Below are positions 47,342 to 56,163 of a stretch of 64,000 nt of DNA, piece by piece. Each line of letters opens with the position of its first letter. Position 1 is the stretch's first letter. A model generated the notes under the pieces. That model did no database searches. It worked only from the letters and a program-made list of their open reading frames with translations, and was not told the origin of the DNA. The position numbers were made by a program, and so were the translations under genes. The DNA comes from an uncultured Paracoccaceae bacterium (GTDB lineage: Bacteria > Pseudomonadota > Alphaproteobacteria > Rhodobacterales > Rhodobacteraceae), in assembly GCA_947492585.1 (NCBI GenBank), contig CANLND010000007.1, positions 106,846 to 170,845 of the forward strand, written 5' to 3'.

Positions 47342-47368
47342 AATAGCCTCCTGTGGCGGTGCCGGAAA

Positions 47369-48145
47369 TCAGCGTGCTATGGACGCATATAGGGCAATCG
47401 CCGCGGCATTGGAGACGTTGAGCGAACCAAATCCACCGGCAAAGTCAATTTTCACCAACTGATCGACCGTTTCTTTGGTTTTCTGACGCAAGCCCGGCCC
47501 CTCGGCCCCCAAGACCAGCGCAACCGGACGGTCTTTGCGGCCCTCCAGCGCGGTTTCAATGGTCTCTTCTGCTTCGCCATCCAGCCCCAAAACGATAAAC
47601 CCCATCTGCTGGAGTTCAACAATCGTATCAGCCAGATTGCGCATGCGCAGATAAGGCTGACGCTCCAGTGCACCACTGGCGGTTTTGGCCAGCGCACCGG
47701 TTTCCGGTGCCGAATGGTGTTTGGTGCCAATGACAGCGCTGGCGCCCAGAACCTCAGCTGAACGCAGGATGGCCCCCACGTTGTGTGGGTCCGTGACCCG
47801 GTCCAACAGCAGCACTCTTGGGGTCTCACGACCAATGCAATTGTCGGCCAAACCACCCCAGTGAAGCGGCTTCACTTCCAGTGCGGCACCTTGGTGCACA
47901 GAATTGGGGTCCAGTGGCGCATTGAACTTACGCGGCTCAACCACTTCTGCTTCGATTCCACAGGCGTCGATGGCATCCGCCAATTTATTGTGAGCGTTCA
48001 AAGTCACGATCAAACGTAGTTTTTCACGCGCAGGGTTTTGCAAGGCATCGCGAACGGCATGCAGACCAAAAAGCCATACGGTTTCGGCATTTGCGACCTT
48101 TTTGGCCTGCTCTTTTTCTACGACCCATTTGGGTTTTTTGGTCAT
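47369..48145 (-). CDS. rlmB: 23S rRNA Gm2251 methyltransferase RlmB (TrmH family)
   Basis: SPOUT-class methyltransferase that 2'-O-methylates G2251 of 23S rRNA. 258 residues. A basic N-terminal extension precedes the substrate domain (VWLFGLHAVRDALQNPAREK), then VLLLDRVTDPHNVGAILRSA, the knot motifs LVLGAEGPGLRQKTKETVDQ and DFAGGFGSLNVSNAAAIALY. Divergent from tRNA-Tyr. Confidence 0.93.
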   Translation of the reverse strand: MTKKPKWVVEKEQAKKVANAETVWLFGLHAVRDALQNPAREKLRLIVTLNAHNKLADAIDACGIEAEVVEPRKFNAPLDPNSVHQGAALEVKPLHWGGLADNCIGRETPRVLLLDRVTDPHNVGAILRSAEVLGASAVIGTKHHSAPETGALAKTASGALERQPYLRMRNLADTIVELQQMGFIVLGLDGEAEETIETALEGRKDRPVALVLGAEGPGLRQKTKETVDQLVKIDFAGGFGSLNVSNAAAIALYASIAR

Positions 48146-48201
48146 TTCCGTCTCCAGACAAAAGATTTTGGGTCAGACGCATATTTCTTGTAATTTTGCT
48201 G

Positions 48202-48230
48202 TTGACGCCAATTGGTGTCGCTAGTAATCA
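48202..48230 (+). promoter_or_regulatory. Promoter of tRNA-Tyr
   Basis: TTGACG, 17 bases, TAATCA, with the -10 ending 35 bases before the mature tRNA. Confidence 0.65.
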
Positions 48231-48265
48231 CGCCTTCACGTTAGGTGCAACACTCACCTAACAGT

Positions 48266-48349
48266 GGGCGACAGGCCGCAAGGTGTGGCAGGGGACTGTA
48301 ACTCCCTCGCGGAGACGCACGCCTGGTTCGATTCCAGGGTCGCCCACCA
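48266..48349 (+). tRNA. tRNA-Tyr(GTA)
   Basis: 84 bases including an encoded CCA. Acceptor GGGCGAC/GTCGCCC with discriminator A, anticodon loop CTGTAAC (GTA), a long variable arm (GCGGAGACGC region) and T arm CCTGG-TTCGATT-CCAGG. The class II shape with a long variable arm fits bacterial tRNA-Tyr. Confidence 0.95.
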
Positions 48350-48385
48350 TCTTCTCTCTTTTATTTCAAAAAATGAAGATGGTGG
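48344..48385. repeat. Inverted repeat at the 3' end of tRNA-Tyr
   Basis: CCACCATCTTC, which includes the CCA end of the tRNA, is repeated as GAAGATGGTGG at 48375-48385 around an AT-rich loop with TTTT. It may be a terminator-like structure that pairs with the tRNA end. Confidence 0.4.
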
Positions 48386-48495
48386 CCACTGTTGCGATGA
48401 AATCCATACAATAGTTATCCACAGATCAAAGCGCTCTGCGCGGTATGTGTACCCGCCTGAAAACAAACGGGAAACACATAGAATTTCGAGTCAAC

Positions 48496-49017
48496 TTAAG
48501 GCGCTTTTTGCACTTTCTCCACCCAAGCCACCAGCCCAGCAATATCCTGTGGGGCTTCAACAGCCAGACCTTCGGCAAATGCTTGAAATGCTTCAAGGTT
48601 CATCTGGTTGACACCAGAGACCACAGGAATGCCAAGCTCCAGTGCCTCGGCGATCACTACACGCATACCGCGACCATCCGCTTCGTGTTTTCCAAACTTA
48701 TTGACCAAAAGCACCTGTGGGCTTGGGTCCTGCGAGAGGCTGGTTTGCACGTCAGCCACGGCACGTTCAAGCGCTTCAGGGTTCAAGCGGCAGCCGCGTG
48801 CCTCGGGGCCAAGCGACTGTGAAATGCGCACTGTCTCCCCAGCGGGCAGCACCCGCACATCCATATCACACAGGGCGCTGTCATACCGCTCTACATTGGT
48901 TTGCACGATGCCAGCGGCGCGAAGGCCACGGGCCTCAAGCGCATCAGCCAGAGCGCTCAACAGGCGGTCAGTGGCACCGCGTTCAGTTGTCATGATGTAG
49001 GCGAGATTCATCGGCAT
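48496..49017 (-). CDS. DUF2478 family protein
   Basis: 173 residues from the ATG at 49017 (MPMNLAYIMTTERGATDRLL). The pattern LAYIMTTERGATDRLLSALA, LRAAGIVQTNVERYDSALCD, RVLPAGETVRISQSLGPEAR and LLVNKFGKHEADGRGMR is DUF2478, related to NTPases of the THEP1 type and sometimes found near molybdenum genes. No molybdenum gene is present here. Function unknown. It is codirectional with, but about 2.1 kb downstream of, the start of the ABC transporter region on the other side. Confidence 0.8.
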   Translation of the reverse strand: MPMNLAYIMTTERGATDRLLSALADALEARGLRAAGIVQTNVERYDSALCDMDVRVLPAGETVRISQSLGPEARGCRLNPEALERAVADVQTSLSQDPSPQVLLVNKFGKHEADGRGMRVVIAEALELGIPVVSGVNQMNLEAFQAFAEGLAVEAPQDIAGLVAWVEKVQKAP

Positions 49018-49083
49018 GTTCTTTCGTTCGTGTCCGCCGGATCTTTGACGGAAATCGACGTGCAGGCAATGCCAAACTGCAAT

Positions 49084-49113
49084 GAACAAAGGGCGCGACT
49101 GCGCCCTTTGTTC
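49084..49113 (-). terminator. Terminator after the ABC transporter operon
   Basis: GAACAAAGGGCGC and GCGCCCTTTGTTC form a perfect 13-bp stem around a four-base loop, starting nine bases after the permease stop. The T-rich end is inside the stem. Confidence 0.65.
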
Positions 49114-49121
49114 GCTCTATA

Positions 49122-51161
49122 TCAGAGCCCAAGCGCCTTGCGGCGATCTTCGGCAAAGCCCTGTACGATACGATCCGCGCCAAACGCCAGAATGGCCATG
49201 GCAGCCCCCGCCGACAAGCCCAATCCTACATCCGCCTTGTTCAGCGCCAGATAAATCGATTGCCCCAGACCGGTGGTCCCGATCAGCGCCGCGATCACAA
49301 GCATAGCAAAGGCATACAGGATGGTCTGATTCAGCCCCAACAGGATGGTCGGTGCCGCATAGGGCGCACGCACGTGGAACAGCATCTGCCATTTGGTTGC
49401 ACCCGAGGCGATGGCCCCTTCGATCATCTCTTCCGGTGTTTCGACCAAGCCCTGACGCGTGTAGCGGATCATCGGAACGATGGCATAAGCAATGATCGCC
49501 AAAAAGGCCGAGAACTCGCCAATTTGGAACACCATCAGGATGGGGATCAGGAAAACAAACAGCGGAATGGTTTGCAGCATGTCACAGACTGGGCGCACCA
49601 CTTTCCATGTCATTGGCGACACCGCGCTGATCAATCCAATGCCGCCCCCAATCACCGCACAGGCAAAGACAGAGACGCCCGACAGGTAAAACGACAAGAG
49701 CGCGCGCTCCCACAGACCCGCCAGCAAGATCGACGCCAGCAAGGCTACGATAAGTAGCGCAAGTTTGCGCCCGCCCGCCGACCATGCCAACCCGCCTGCG
49801 GCGACCAGTGCAAACGGCCACGGAAGTTGCGATACCCCGGTTTCCAAAATGCCCGCGATGATCAGAACAATCAGCCCGCCCATCACACGACCCGAGACGA
49901 TCAGCCCTGCCGACACCACACCTGCGCCCGCAAACAGCCACAGGCTCATCTGTGAGGTCCACATAAAGCCCCAAGTGAAGGGCAGCACAGCCTGATCCAG
50001 GCCAATACGAATGGGCAAGAGCACATAGAACAACGCGTTGTTCTTGAGCGCGTTCAACCAGTCGGCATTGGCAGTGGTGAATGCTGTCAGCCCTGCATCA
50101 ACCTGTTTGGTGACTGGCCCCAGCATCGCATAATCGCTGGTCTCACCCAGCTGCCCATAGGTCACGACCGCCACGATTGCACCAAGAGCAACCAGCCCCC
50201 AACCGATCCGGCTGTCAAACTGCGGTTTACGCTCTTGCGCCAAGGTGCCGCTCATCCGGTCGATCAGGATCGCAAATACCACAATCACCATACCCGCCAT
50301 CAGGCTTTGACCAAACCAGCCCTTGCGCATGGTCAGCAGCACTTCCCAGCCGATGTCATTGAACCCACCGATAACGGCCGCGATGATGACCATCGACAGA
50401 GCCGCCATCAGAGACTGGTTCACGCCCACCATGATTTGCGTCATCGCGGCGGGCAGTTCGATCTGAAACAGCTGCTGGCGGCGTGTGCCGCCGGCCATGA
50501 TCGCGGCTTCTTTGATTTCGGGTTCGATGCGTTGCAGGCCCAACAGCACGTTGCGCGCCATTGGAGGCGCCGCATAAATGGCCGAAGCCACCAGCCCCAC
50601 CACAGGACCAAAGCCGAAAAGCACCAGCAACGGCGTGAGATACGCAAAGGTCGGTACGGTCTGCATCACATCCAGTACCACTTGCACTGGTTCGCGCACG
50701 CGGGGCACTTCGTTGGCAAGAATACCTATCCCTGCCCCCATGATCAGCGCCAATGGTACGGATACCGCCACCAGCGCAAGGGTGTTCATCCCCTGCTCCC
50801 AATAGCCAGAGGCCAATACGAACGCCATGCCAACTGCGGCCAGCACAAGCATTGGCACACCGCCGGTGCGCCAGCCGAGCGCCAGAACCACACCCAAAAT
50901 CAACGGCCATGGCGCCGCATTCAGGCCCAGTTTGGCCCAGTCCATAGGATAAGACATCAGATCCGAAAATCCACGCGCCGTGGGTTTGATCAGCGCGAGC
51001 GCCTCCCCTGCCCCAGTGCCAACCCAATTGGTCAGCGGCAAGGTCCATGCAGCGGGGAAGCTGATGATCCAAGGCATCAGACCTTCAAACAGCAGGCACA
51101 GTGCCCCAACGATAACCGCCAAAGCCGCCGCCTTGGTCCCGGTTGTCAACGCGCCCGTCAT
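49122..51161 (-). CDS. Glycine betaine/proline ABC transporter permease, two fused domains
   Basis: Inner membrane permease of the ProW/OpuAB type. 679 residues, twice the usual length, with two binding-protein-dependent transport domains in one chain. Both carry the EAA loop that contacts the ATPase: EIKEAAIMAGGTRRQQLFQI at about 218-237 and EEMIEGAIASGATKWQMLFH at about 570-590. About 16 hydrophobic segments are visible. One chain could thus act as the whole membrane part of the transporter. Cotranscribed with the ATPase and binding protein genes upstream; it overlaps the ATPase by four bases. Confidence 0.92.
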   Translation of the reverse strand: MTGALTTGTKAAALAVIVGALCLLFEGLMPWIISFPAAWTLPLTNWVGTGAGEALALIKPTARGFSDLMSYPMDWAKLGLNAAPWPLILGVVLALGWRTGGVPMLVLAAVGMAFVLASGYWEQGMNTLALVAVSVPLALIMGAGIGILANEVPRVREPVQVVLDVMQTVPTFAYLTPLLVLFGFGPVVGLVASAIYAAPPMARNVLLGLQRIEPEIKEAAIMAGGTRRQQLFQIELPAAMTQIMVGVNQSLMAALSMVIIAAVIGGFNDIGWEVLLTMRKGWFGQSLMAGMVIVVFAILIDRMSGTLAQERKPQFDSRIGWGLVALGAIVAVVTYGQLGETSDYAMLGPVTKQVDAGLTAFTTANADWLNALKNNALFYVLLPIRIGLDQAVLPFTWGFMWTSQMSLWLFAGAGVVSAGLIVSGRVMGGLIVLIIAGILETGVSQLPWPFALVAAGGLAWSAGGRKLALLIVALLASILLAGLWERALLSFYLSGVSVFACAVIGGGIGLISAVSPMTWKVVRPVCDMLQTIPLFVFLIPILMVFQIGEFSAFLAIIAYAIVPMIRYTRQGLVETPEEMIEGAIASGATKWQMLFHVRAPYAAPTILLGLNQTILYAFAMLVIAALIGTTGLGQSIYLALNKADVGLGLSAGAAMAILAFGADRIVQGFAEDRRKALGL

Positions 51162-52222
51162 GAACGATCCACCTGCAAGGCGGACGCCAGATCTGCCGGA
51201 TTGACAACGCCGACCACTTTGCCATCTGCGCCGTGCACCGGCACAGGTTCATACAGGGACATGCAGCGCGCCAGTGCTTCGTCGATGGTCATGTCCTGCG
51301 TCAGACCCGGATCATCGGCGCCATGCACCAGCCCCGCCCCGGTATCGCCCGCAGTCTGCATCATCGAGCGCAGCTTGGCATGTTGGCCTTTGGCGACGTC
51401 TTTGGAAAACTCGCGCACATAGTCATCCACCGGGTTCAGAACGATGTCTGAGGGTGTGCCGATCTGCACAATCTTTCCGTCGCGCATGATGGCAATACGG
51501 TCCGCCAATTTCAGGGCTTCATTGATGTCATGGGTGATAAAGACAATGGTGGTCTTCAACTTTTCTTGGATTTGCAGGAATTCATCCTGCAACTGGCGGC
51601 GGATCAGGGGGTCCAGCGCCGAGAAGGGTTCATCCAGGAACCAGACAGAACAATCCGCAACAAGCGAGCGGGCGATTCCAACCCGCTGTCGTTGACCGCC
51701 CGACAATTCACGGGGGAAGCGATCCTCTCGGCCTTCAAGGCCCACCAGATCAATGACTTCACGTGCCTTGGCCAGACGTTCAGATTTGCGCACGCCCTGC
51801 ACCCGCAACGGATAGGCCACGTTGTCGGCAACGGTCATATGCGGAAACAGGCCAAAGTGCTGGAACACCATGCCCAATTTGTGGCGGCGCATTTCAATCA
51901 GGCGTTTGTCACTGGCCTCGACGATATCTTCATCGTCGATCAGGATCTTACCATGAGTGGCCTGCAACAAATGTGAAATACAACGGATCAAGGTGGATTT
52001 GCCCGAGCCTGACAGGCCCATGATGACAAACAGCTCTCCTTCCTTGACCTCAAAATTCGCGTCTTGCACAGCGGGGACATGGCCCGACTCCCGCAGCGCG
52101 GCGGCGGCGTCATCTGCTGTTGCGTGTTGGCCCAGCGCGTCTTTCAGCGCCTGATCCGGGGTGGCTCCGAAAACCTGCCAGACATTCTGGCAGGTAATCG
52201 CGTTCTTTAGGTCAACGGTCAC
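51158..52222 (-). CDS. Glycine betaine/proline ABC transporter ATPase
   Basis: ProV/OpuAA-type ATPase, 354 residues. Walker A GLSGSGKSTLIRCISHLL, Q-loop MVFQHFGLFPHMTVADNVAY, signature LSGGQRQRVGIARSLVADC, Walker B VWFLDEPFSALDPLIRRQLQ, H-loop VFITHDINEALKLADRIAIM. The C-terminal part after residue 270 (IDEALARCMSLYEPVPVHGA, GVVNPADLASALQ) is CBS-like, a domain that senses ionic strength in OpuA. The N-terminal FGATPDQALKDAL is typical of the family. Confidence 0.95.
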   Translation of the reverse strand: MTVDLKNAITCQNVWQVFGATPDQALKDALGQHATADDAAAALRESGHVPAVQDANFEVKEGELFVIMGLSGSGKSTLIRCISHLLQATHGKILIDDEDIVEASDKRLIEMRRHKLGMVFQHFGLFPHMTVADNVAYPLRVQGVRKSERLAKAREVIDLVGLEGREDRFPRELSGGQRQRVGIARSLVADCSVWFLDEPFSALDPLIRRQLQDEFLQIQEKLKTTIVFITHDINEALKLADRIAIMRDGKIVQIGTPSDIVLNPVDDYVREFSKDVAKGQHAKLRSMMQTAGDTGAGLVHGADDPGLTQDMTIDEALARCMSLYEPVPVHGADGKVVGVVNPADLASALQVDRS

Positions 52223-52231
52223 GTTGTTGGC

Positions 52232-53188
52232 TCACTTGGTCGCGGCGTCAACAACGGGGCGCCATTTGGCTTCGTTGTCGGCCATCCAGGCTGCAACAAC
52301 CTCTTCGACTTTGCCGCCGTCCACATCAACGGCCCCCATCATGGGCTGCTGGTCTTCTACGGCCAAAGTGTAGTTGGTCAGGATTTCAGCGGCAGCGGGC
52401 CAAGTTTCGGCCAGGCCGGACCAACCAGCTTTGAAGATGCGCGACGCGGCAAAATCACAGTCGTTGACCGCATTTGGATTTGGTCCCCACGCTGGATCGG
52501 TAAAGCACGCGTCTTCGCCCGCGGGCAGGTCAACAAACTGCACGTCATAGGCCGACATGGCCCAATGGGGCTGCCAGAAGGTGACGAGCAGCGGTGTCTT
52601 GCGTTCGGCCGACGCTTTCAGTTCTACAATCAAAGCCGCTTCGGAACCTGCGGGAACGGCTTTGAAGGGCAGCTCCAAACCGGTCATGCGGTCTGCACCG
52701 GGTGTGCCCCAATCGGCAGGGTAATCCACCAGACGGCCAGCAGGCAGGGTTTCAGCGGTTGCGAACAACGGCGCGCAGGCTTTCAACGCTTCCCATGCGG
52801 GCAGACCGGGGCACAGTTCCGCAACGTGCGCGGGATAGGCGATGCCTTCTTTGGCGTTCAGTTTCAGATCGCCCAGTTCAACAACCGTGCCTTCTTCGAC
52901 CTTTTTGGCGTATTCATCCGACACGTTTGAAGACCAGATTTCCAATGTCGCGTGGATGTCACCATCAGCGATGGCCTGAAACTGGTTCATCATGCCTGCG
53001 GCGACAAATTCGACCTCATAGCCTGCGGCCTTGAGCATCTCACCCGCGATATGCGTGGTGACGTGCTGGCCTGTCCATTCATTCACCGCCAATTTGATCG
53101 GCTGATCGACCGCACCGAGATCCGCAGCAGATGCCATGCTTGCCAGTGAAACGGCCCCCAGTGCCGCTGCAAATGTCTTTCTCATCAT
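52232..53188 (-). CDS. Glycine betaine/proline ABC transporter binding protein
   Basis: Periplasmic solute-binding protein of the OpuAC type, 318 residues. Signal peptide MMRKTFAAALGAVSLASMAS with cleavage near ASA-AD. Then LAVNEWTGQHVTTHIAGEML, EFVAAGMMNQFQAIADGDIH, LEIWSSNVSDEY and FWQPHWAMSAYDVQFVDLPA, with Trp residues that could form the cage for a quaternary amine. Substrate could be glycine betaine, choline, proline or DMSP. First gene of the operon, nine bases before the ATPase. Confidence 0.92.
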   Translation of the reverse strand: MMRKTFAAALGAVSLASMASAADLGAVDQPIKLAVNEWTGQHVTTHIAGEMLKAAGYEVEFVAAGMMNQFQAIADGDIHATLEIWSSNVSDEYAKKVEEGTVVELGDLKLNAKEGIAYPAHVAELCPGLPAWEALKACAPLFATAETLPAGRLVDYPADWGTPGADRMTGLELPFKAVPAGSEAALIVELKASAERKTPLLVTFWQPHWAMSAYDVQFVDLPAGEDACFTDPAWGPNPNAVNDCDFAASRIFKAGWSGLAETWPAAAEILTNYTLAVEDQQPMMGAVDVDGGKVEEVVAAWMADNEAKWRPVVDAATK

Positions 53189-53461
53189 AATAATTCACTC
53201 CCCGAGTAGTTTGTTTTCAAAGCCGAATGTAGTTTACCGTTGATAGCATATTACAGCCCACAGCATATCCGTGGTTTCTTATCGATCATAAAGCGACGCT
53301 TTGTCGAGAAAATGCGGCTGGAGTTTTAGAAAGTTATACGTTTTCTTAAATTGCGTGACAATTTTCTGAGCTTCGGCACGAAAATCAGAGAAGACACCCA
53401 AAAATCTATCATTTCCGGCAGCTTACAGCGCAACCACTGATCTACCGCACCGATGTTTCAC

Positions 53462-54250
53462 TCAGGCTTTCTGGGCGATCAGCCAGACGGGATCATAGGT
53501 GAGCGGCAAGCCCTCGGGCGTGCCAAACTGGTCGAAATACCCGGCTTCAAATTCAGACAAACGACGGCGGCTCCAGTTTTGACTGGATTGACCGTTAACG
53601 CCCGTGTCGCGCAGGTGGCGCAGCAGGGCACGCAAATTTCGAAAATGCAGCGTCTGTTGGGCCTGATGCAAATACCGCAGCGTCATCCCCTCGGGCAGCA
53701 TTGATTGCAGCACAGCTGCATCTGAATAGCTCGGGGCAGCTGCGGTGGAGCCCAGTGTATACAGTTGATGGAAGTGCTGTTGTCCAAAGCTCGACAGAGC
53801 CAAATACCCCCCCGATGCCAACCTGTCCCGCAGCTGGCGCAGCAGGGCGGGAATGTCTTCGACCCATTGCAGGGTCGACGCTGACATGATCAGATCAAGA
53901 CCCTCTGGAAGATCAATTTCTTCCACGGGGCCGGGTAAAAAATGCACGTTCTCGGGCGTTTTTTCGACGGCAGACAAGGCCAGCGGTATGCTTTCAGGCA
54001 CCAGATCATTCAGCCATAGGGACGACACCATATGGCGCGCCAGGAACGCCTGCGTCAGATGCCCCGTGCCACAGCCAAATTCAAACACCCGGTCAAACCT
54101 ATGCGATGTCTCTATGGTATGGCCAAGCTGATCCACCAACCGGGTCGCGATGCCAGCCTGCACCTGCGCCGCACCGTGGTAGGTCTGCAAACCGCGCCGA
54201 AAACTGGCCTGCACGCGGGCATGATTAGAGGCACGCAAGTGATCCTTCAT
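53462..54250 (-). CDS. bioC: Malonyl-ACP O-methyltransferase BioC
   Basis: SAM-dependent methyltransferase that methylates malonyl-ACP so fatty acid synthesis can build pimeloyl-ACP. 262 residues from the ATG at 54250; a GTG at 54256 is also possible. RVFEFGCGTGHLTQAFLARH is the SAM motif I, then LDLIMSASTLQWVEDIPALL and GYLALSSFGQQHFHQLYTLG, matching BioC. Its start overlaps the end of bioG. Last gene of the bio operon. Confidence 0.92.
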   Translation of the reverse strand: MKDHLRASNHARVQASFRRGLQTYHGAAQVQAGIATRLVDQLGHTIETSHRFDRVFEFGCGTGHLTQAFLARHMVSSLWLNDLVPESIPLALSAVEKTPENVHFLPGPVEEIDLPEGLDLIMSASTLQWVEDIPALLRQLRDRLASGGYLALSSFGQQHFHQLYTLGSTAAAPSYSDAAVLQSMLPEGMTLRYLHQAQQTLHFRNLRALLRHLRDTGVNGQSSQNWSRRRLSEFEAGYFDQFGTPEGLPLTYDPVWLIAQKA

Positions 54251-54864
54251 CGCCACAGATCCTCCCAACAGTCAAATCCCGCAAAGGGCACATGCGGCGC
54301 ATCCAGCACTGTGCAGGCCTGCCCGCCCCACGCGCGCTGCATGTTTGCGACCGGAAAGATTTTGTCCCGTTGTGCAATCCAGATACGGTCAAAGCCCGGA
54401 TCAGGTGCCGCCCCCCGATCCGCAACGGCGTCAAGTTCGGCACGGCGCTGAGCAACATCAATTGCGGCCTCAGGTTGCCGAGCACCAAAACAGCGCGTGA
54501 GAAACATCTGATAGCTCGCCGCACTTAGACCCTCGCGCGTTTTGGCAAAGGCAACGGGAGGAATGCCCGTGCTGCGATTGACCGGATCCAAACTGCCACA
54601 CAGCGCTATTTTTCGCACAAACGGATCGGCATGATCGGCCTGCCAATGCGCATACGATGCGACCCCAAAAGACCACGCGACCAGCGACACGTCGACATAG
54701 GCTGACAGATCCGGCAGCGCGTTGTCCAACGTGCGATAGTCGTCAATAAACAACACATCCTGCGGCCCCGACAGATGTGAAACAACCGCGTGACCCACGG
54801 CCCAGCCGCCAAAAACGACCACAAGGGAGGGCGCACCAGTATGTTTCAACCACTGTAGCTGCAT
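54247..54864 (-). CDS. bioG: Pimeloyl-ACP methyl ester esterase BioG
   Basis: Alpha/beta-hydrolase that removes the methyl group from pimeloyl-ACP methyl ester, replacing BioH. 205 residues. Oxyanion region VVVFGGWAVGHAVV, nucleophile Ser in SLVAWSFGVASYAHWQ, the Asp in RDKIFPV region and the catalytic His in VLDAPHVPFAGFDCWEDLW. Situated between bioA and bioC with a three-base gap and an overlap. Confidence 0.92.
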   Translation of the reverse strand: MQLQWLKHTGAPSLVVVFGGWAVGHAVVSHLSGPQDVLFIDDYRTLDNALPDLSAYVDVSLVAWSFGVASYAHWQADHADPFVRKIALCGSLDPVNRSTGIPPVAFAKTREGLSAASYQMFLTRCFGARQPEAAIDVAQRRAELDAVADRGAAPDPGFDRIWIAQRDKIFPVANMQRAWGGQACTVLDAPHVPFAGFDCWEDLWR

Positions 54865-54867
54865 GGC

Positions 54868-56163
54868 TCAAAGCTCCTGCGCCAAACGCAGCATGCCAGC
54901 GGTGATCTGGCTCAACTGGTCCGGCGTGGTGACATAAGGGGGCATGGTGTAGATGTTTTTGCCAAAGGGGCGTAGAAACACCCCCATGTCGCGCGCCCGC
55001 GCGTGGGCCGCATCAGCAGAGACCTGATGCGTCATCTCAATCACACCAATAGCGCCCAGAACACGGACATCCGCCACGTTGGGCAAGGCGCGCGCCGGGG
55101 CCAGTTCTGTCCGCATCTGACTGGAAATCGTAGCGACACGGCTTTGCCAATCCTGCCCGGTGAGCAGATCCAACGCGGCCTTGGCCGCGGCGCAGGCCAA
55201 TGGGTTGGCCATGTAGGTCGGCCCATGCATGAAGATACCGGGCTGCCCATTGCCAATCCCCGTGGCGACGCGATCGTTGGTCATCGTGGTCGCAAAAGAA
55301 ATGTGCCCGCCCGTCAGGCCTTTTCCAAGGCAAATGATATCAGGCTCCACCGCGCAGTGGCCGGTGGCAAACAATTGGCCAGTGCGGCCAAAGCCGGTGG
55401 CGATTTCGTCAAAGATCAGCAGGATGCCAAATTCATCACAAAGGGCGCGCGCCTGATTGAGATACTCAGGGTGGTAAAAATACATTCCCCCAGTGCCCTG
55501 CACCACCGGTTCAAGGATGAAACCCGCGATCTGATCGGTGGCCGCTGACAGGACCCGGCGCAGCTCTTCCAACCCGTTTTTCGCGGGATCGTCGTTCCAC
55601 TCTTCGCCCAATCGAATGGGCGGACGAGAGACAAAATGCTGCACACTCAGCGCGCCCTGAAACAGGTGGTGCATGCCAGTGTCTGGATCGCAGACGCTCA
55701 TCGCCTTCCAAGTGTCCCCGTGATAGCCCGACCGGATGGTGGCAAATTGACTGCGACCGACGTGACCCATGGCATGCTGATACTGCACCGCCATTTTCAT
55801 CGCCACCTCAACCGAGACCGACCCAGAGTCACAATAGAAGATCCGGGTGAGACTGGCGGGTGTTATCTCCAGCAGTTTGCGGCCCAGATCAATGGCCGCA
55901 TGGTGGGTCAGCCCGCCAAACATCACATGCGGCAGGGTCTCAAGCTGTTGATGGATTGCGCCTGTGATGGCGGGGTTGCGATGGCCGTGCATCATGCACC
56001 ACCACGACGACATGGCATCAATCAGCCGCGTACCATCCTCCAAGGTGAGATGCACGCCTTCGGCCTCCTTCACCACAAAGGTGGGTCCGGGTTTTGTGAC
56101 ATTGGTGTAAGGATGCCAGAGGTGTTTCTGGTCAAACTCCAGCGGGCTAAGAACGTCCGTCAT
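54868..56163 (-). CDS. bioA: DAPA aminotransferase BioA
   Basis: PLP enzyme that transfers an amino group from SAM to KAPA to give DAPA. 431 residues from the ATG at 56163 (MTDVLSPLEFDQKHLWHPYT). DAMSSWWCMMHGHRNPAITG, FYCDSGSVSVEVAMKMAVQY, RSGYHGDTWKAMSVCDPDTG, LIFDEIATGFGRTGQLFAT (PLP Asp) and ICLGKGLTGGHISFATTMTN with the Schiff-base Lys. It overlaps bioD by four bases. Confidence 0.96.
   Translation of the reverse strand: MTDVLSPLEFDQKHLWHPYTNVTKPGPTFVVKEAEGVHLTLEDGTRLIDAMSSWWCMMHGHRNPAITGAIHQQLETLPHVMFGGLTHHAAIDLGRKLLEITPASLTRIFYCDSGSVSVEVAMKMAVQYQHAMGHVGRSQFATIRSGYHGDTWKAMSVCDPDTGMHHLFQGALSVQHFVSRPPIRLGEEWNDDPAKNGLEELRRVLSAATDQIAGFILEPVVQGTGGMYFYHPEYLNQARALCDEFGILLIFDEIATGFGRTGQLFATGHCAVEPDIICLGKGLTGGHISFATTMTNDRVATGIGNGQPGIFMHGPTYMANPLACAAAKAALDLLTGQDWQSRVATISSQMRTELAPARALPNVADVRVLGAIGVIEMTHQVSADAAHARARDMGVFLRPFGKNIYTMPPYVTTPDQLSQITAGMLRLAQEL

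Noticed and set aside
47369..47856. 134-codon minus-strand frame inside rlmB
   Set aside because: A shadow in another frame of rlmB with a Trp/Cys/Arg-rich translation; rlmB has all SPOUT motifs.
48415..48423. Perfect DnaA box TTATCCACA suggesting an origin
   Set aside because: It is a single isolated box without AT-rich unwinding repeats, other boxes or origin-linked genes nearby.
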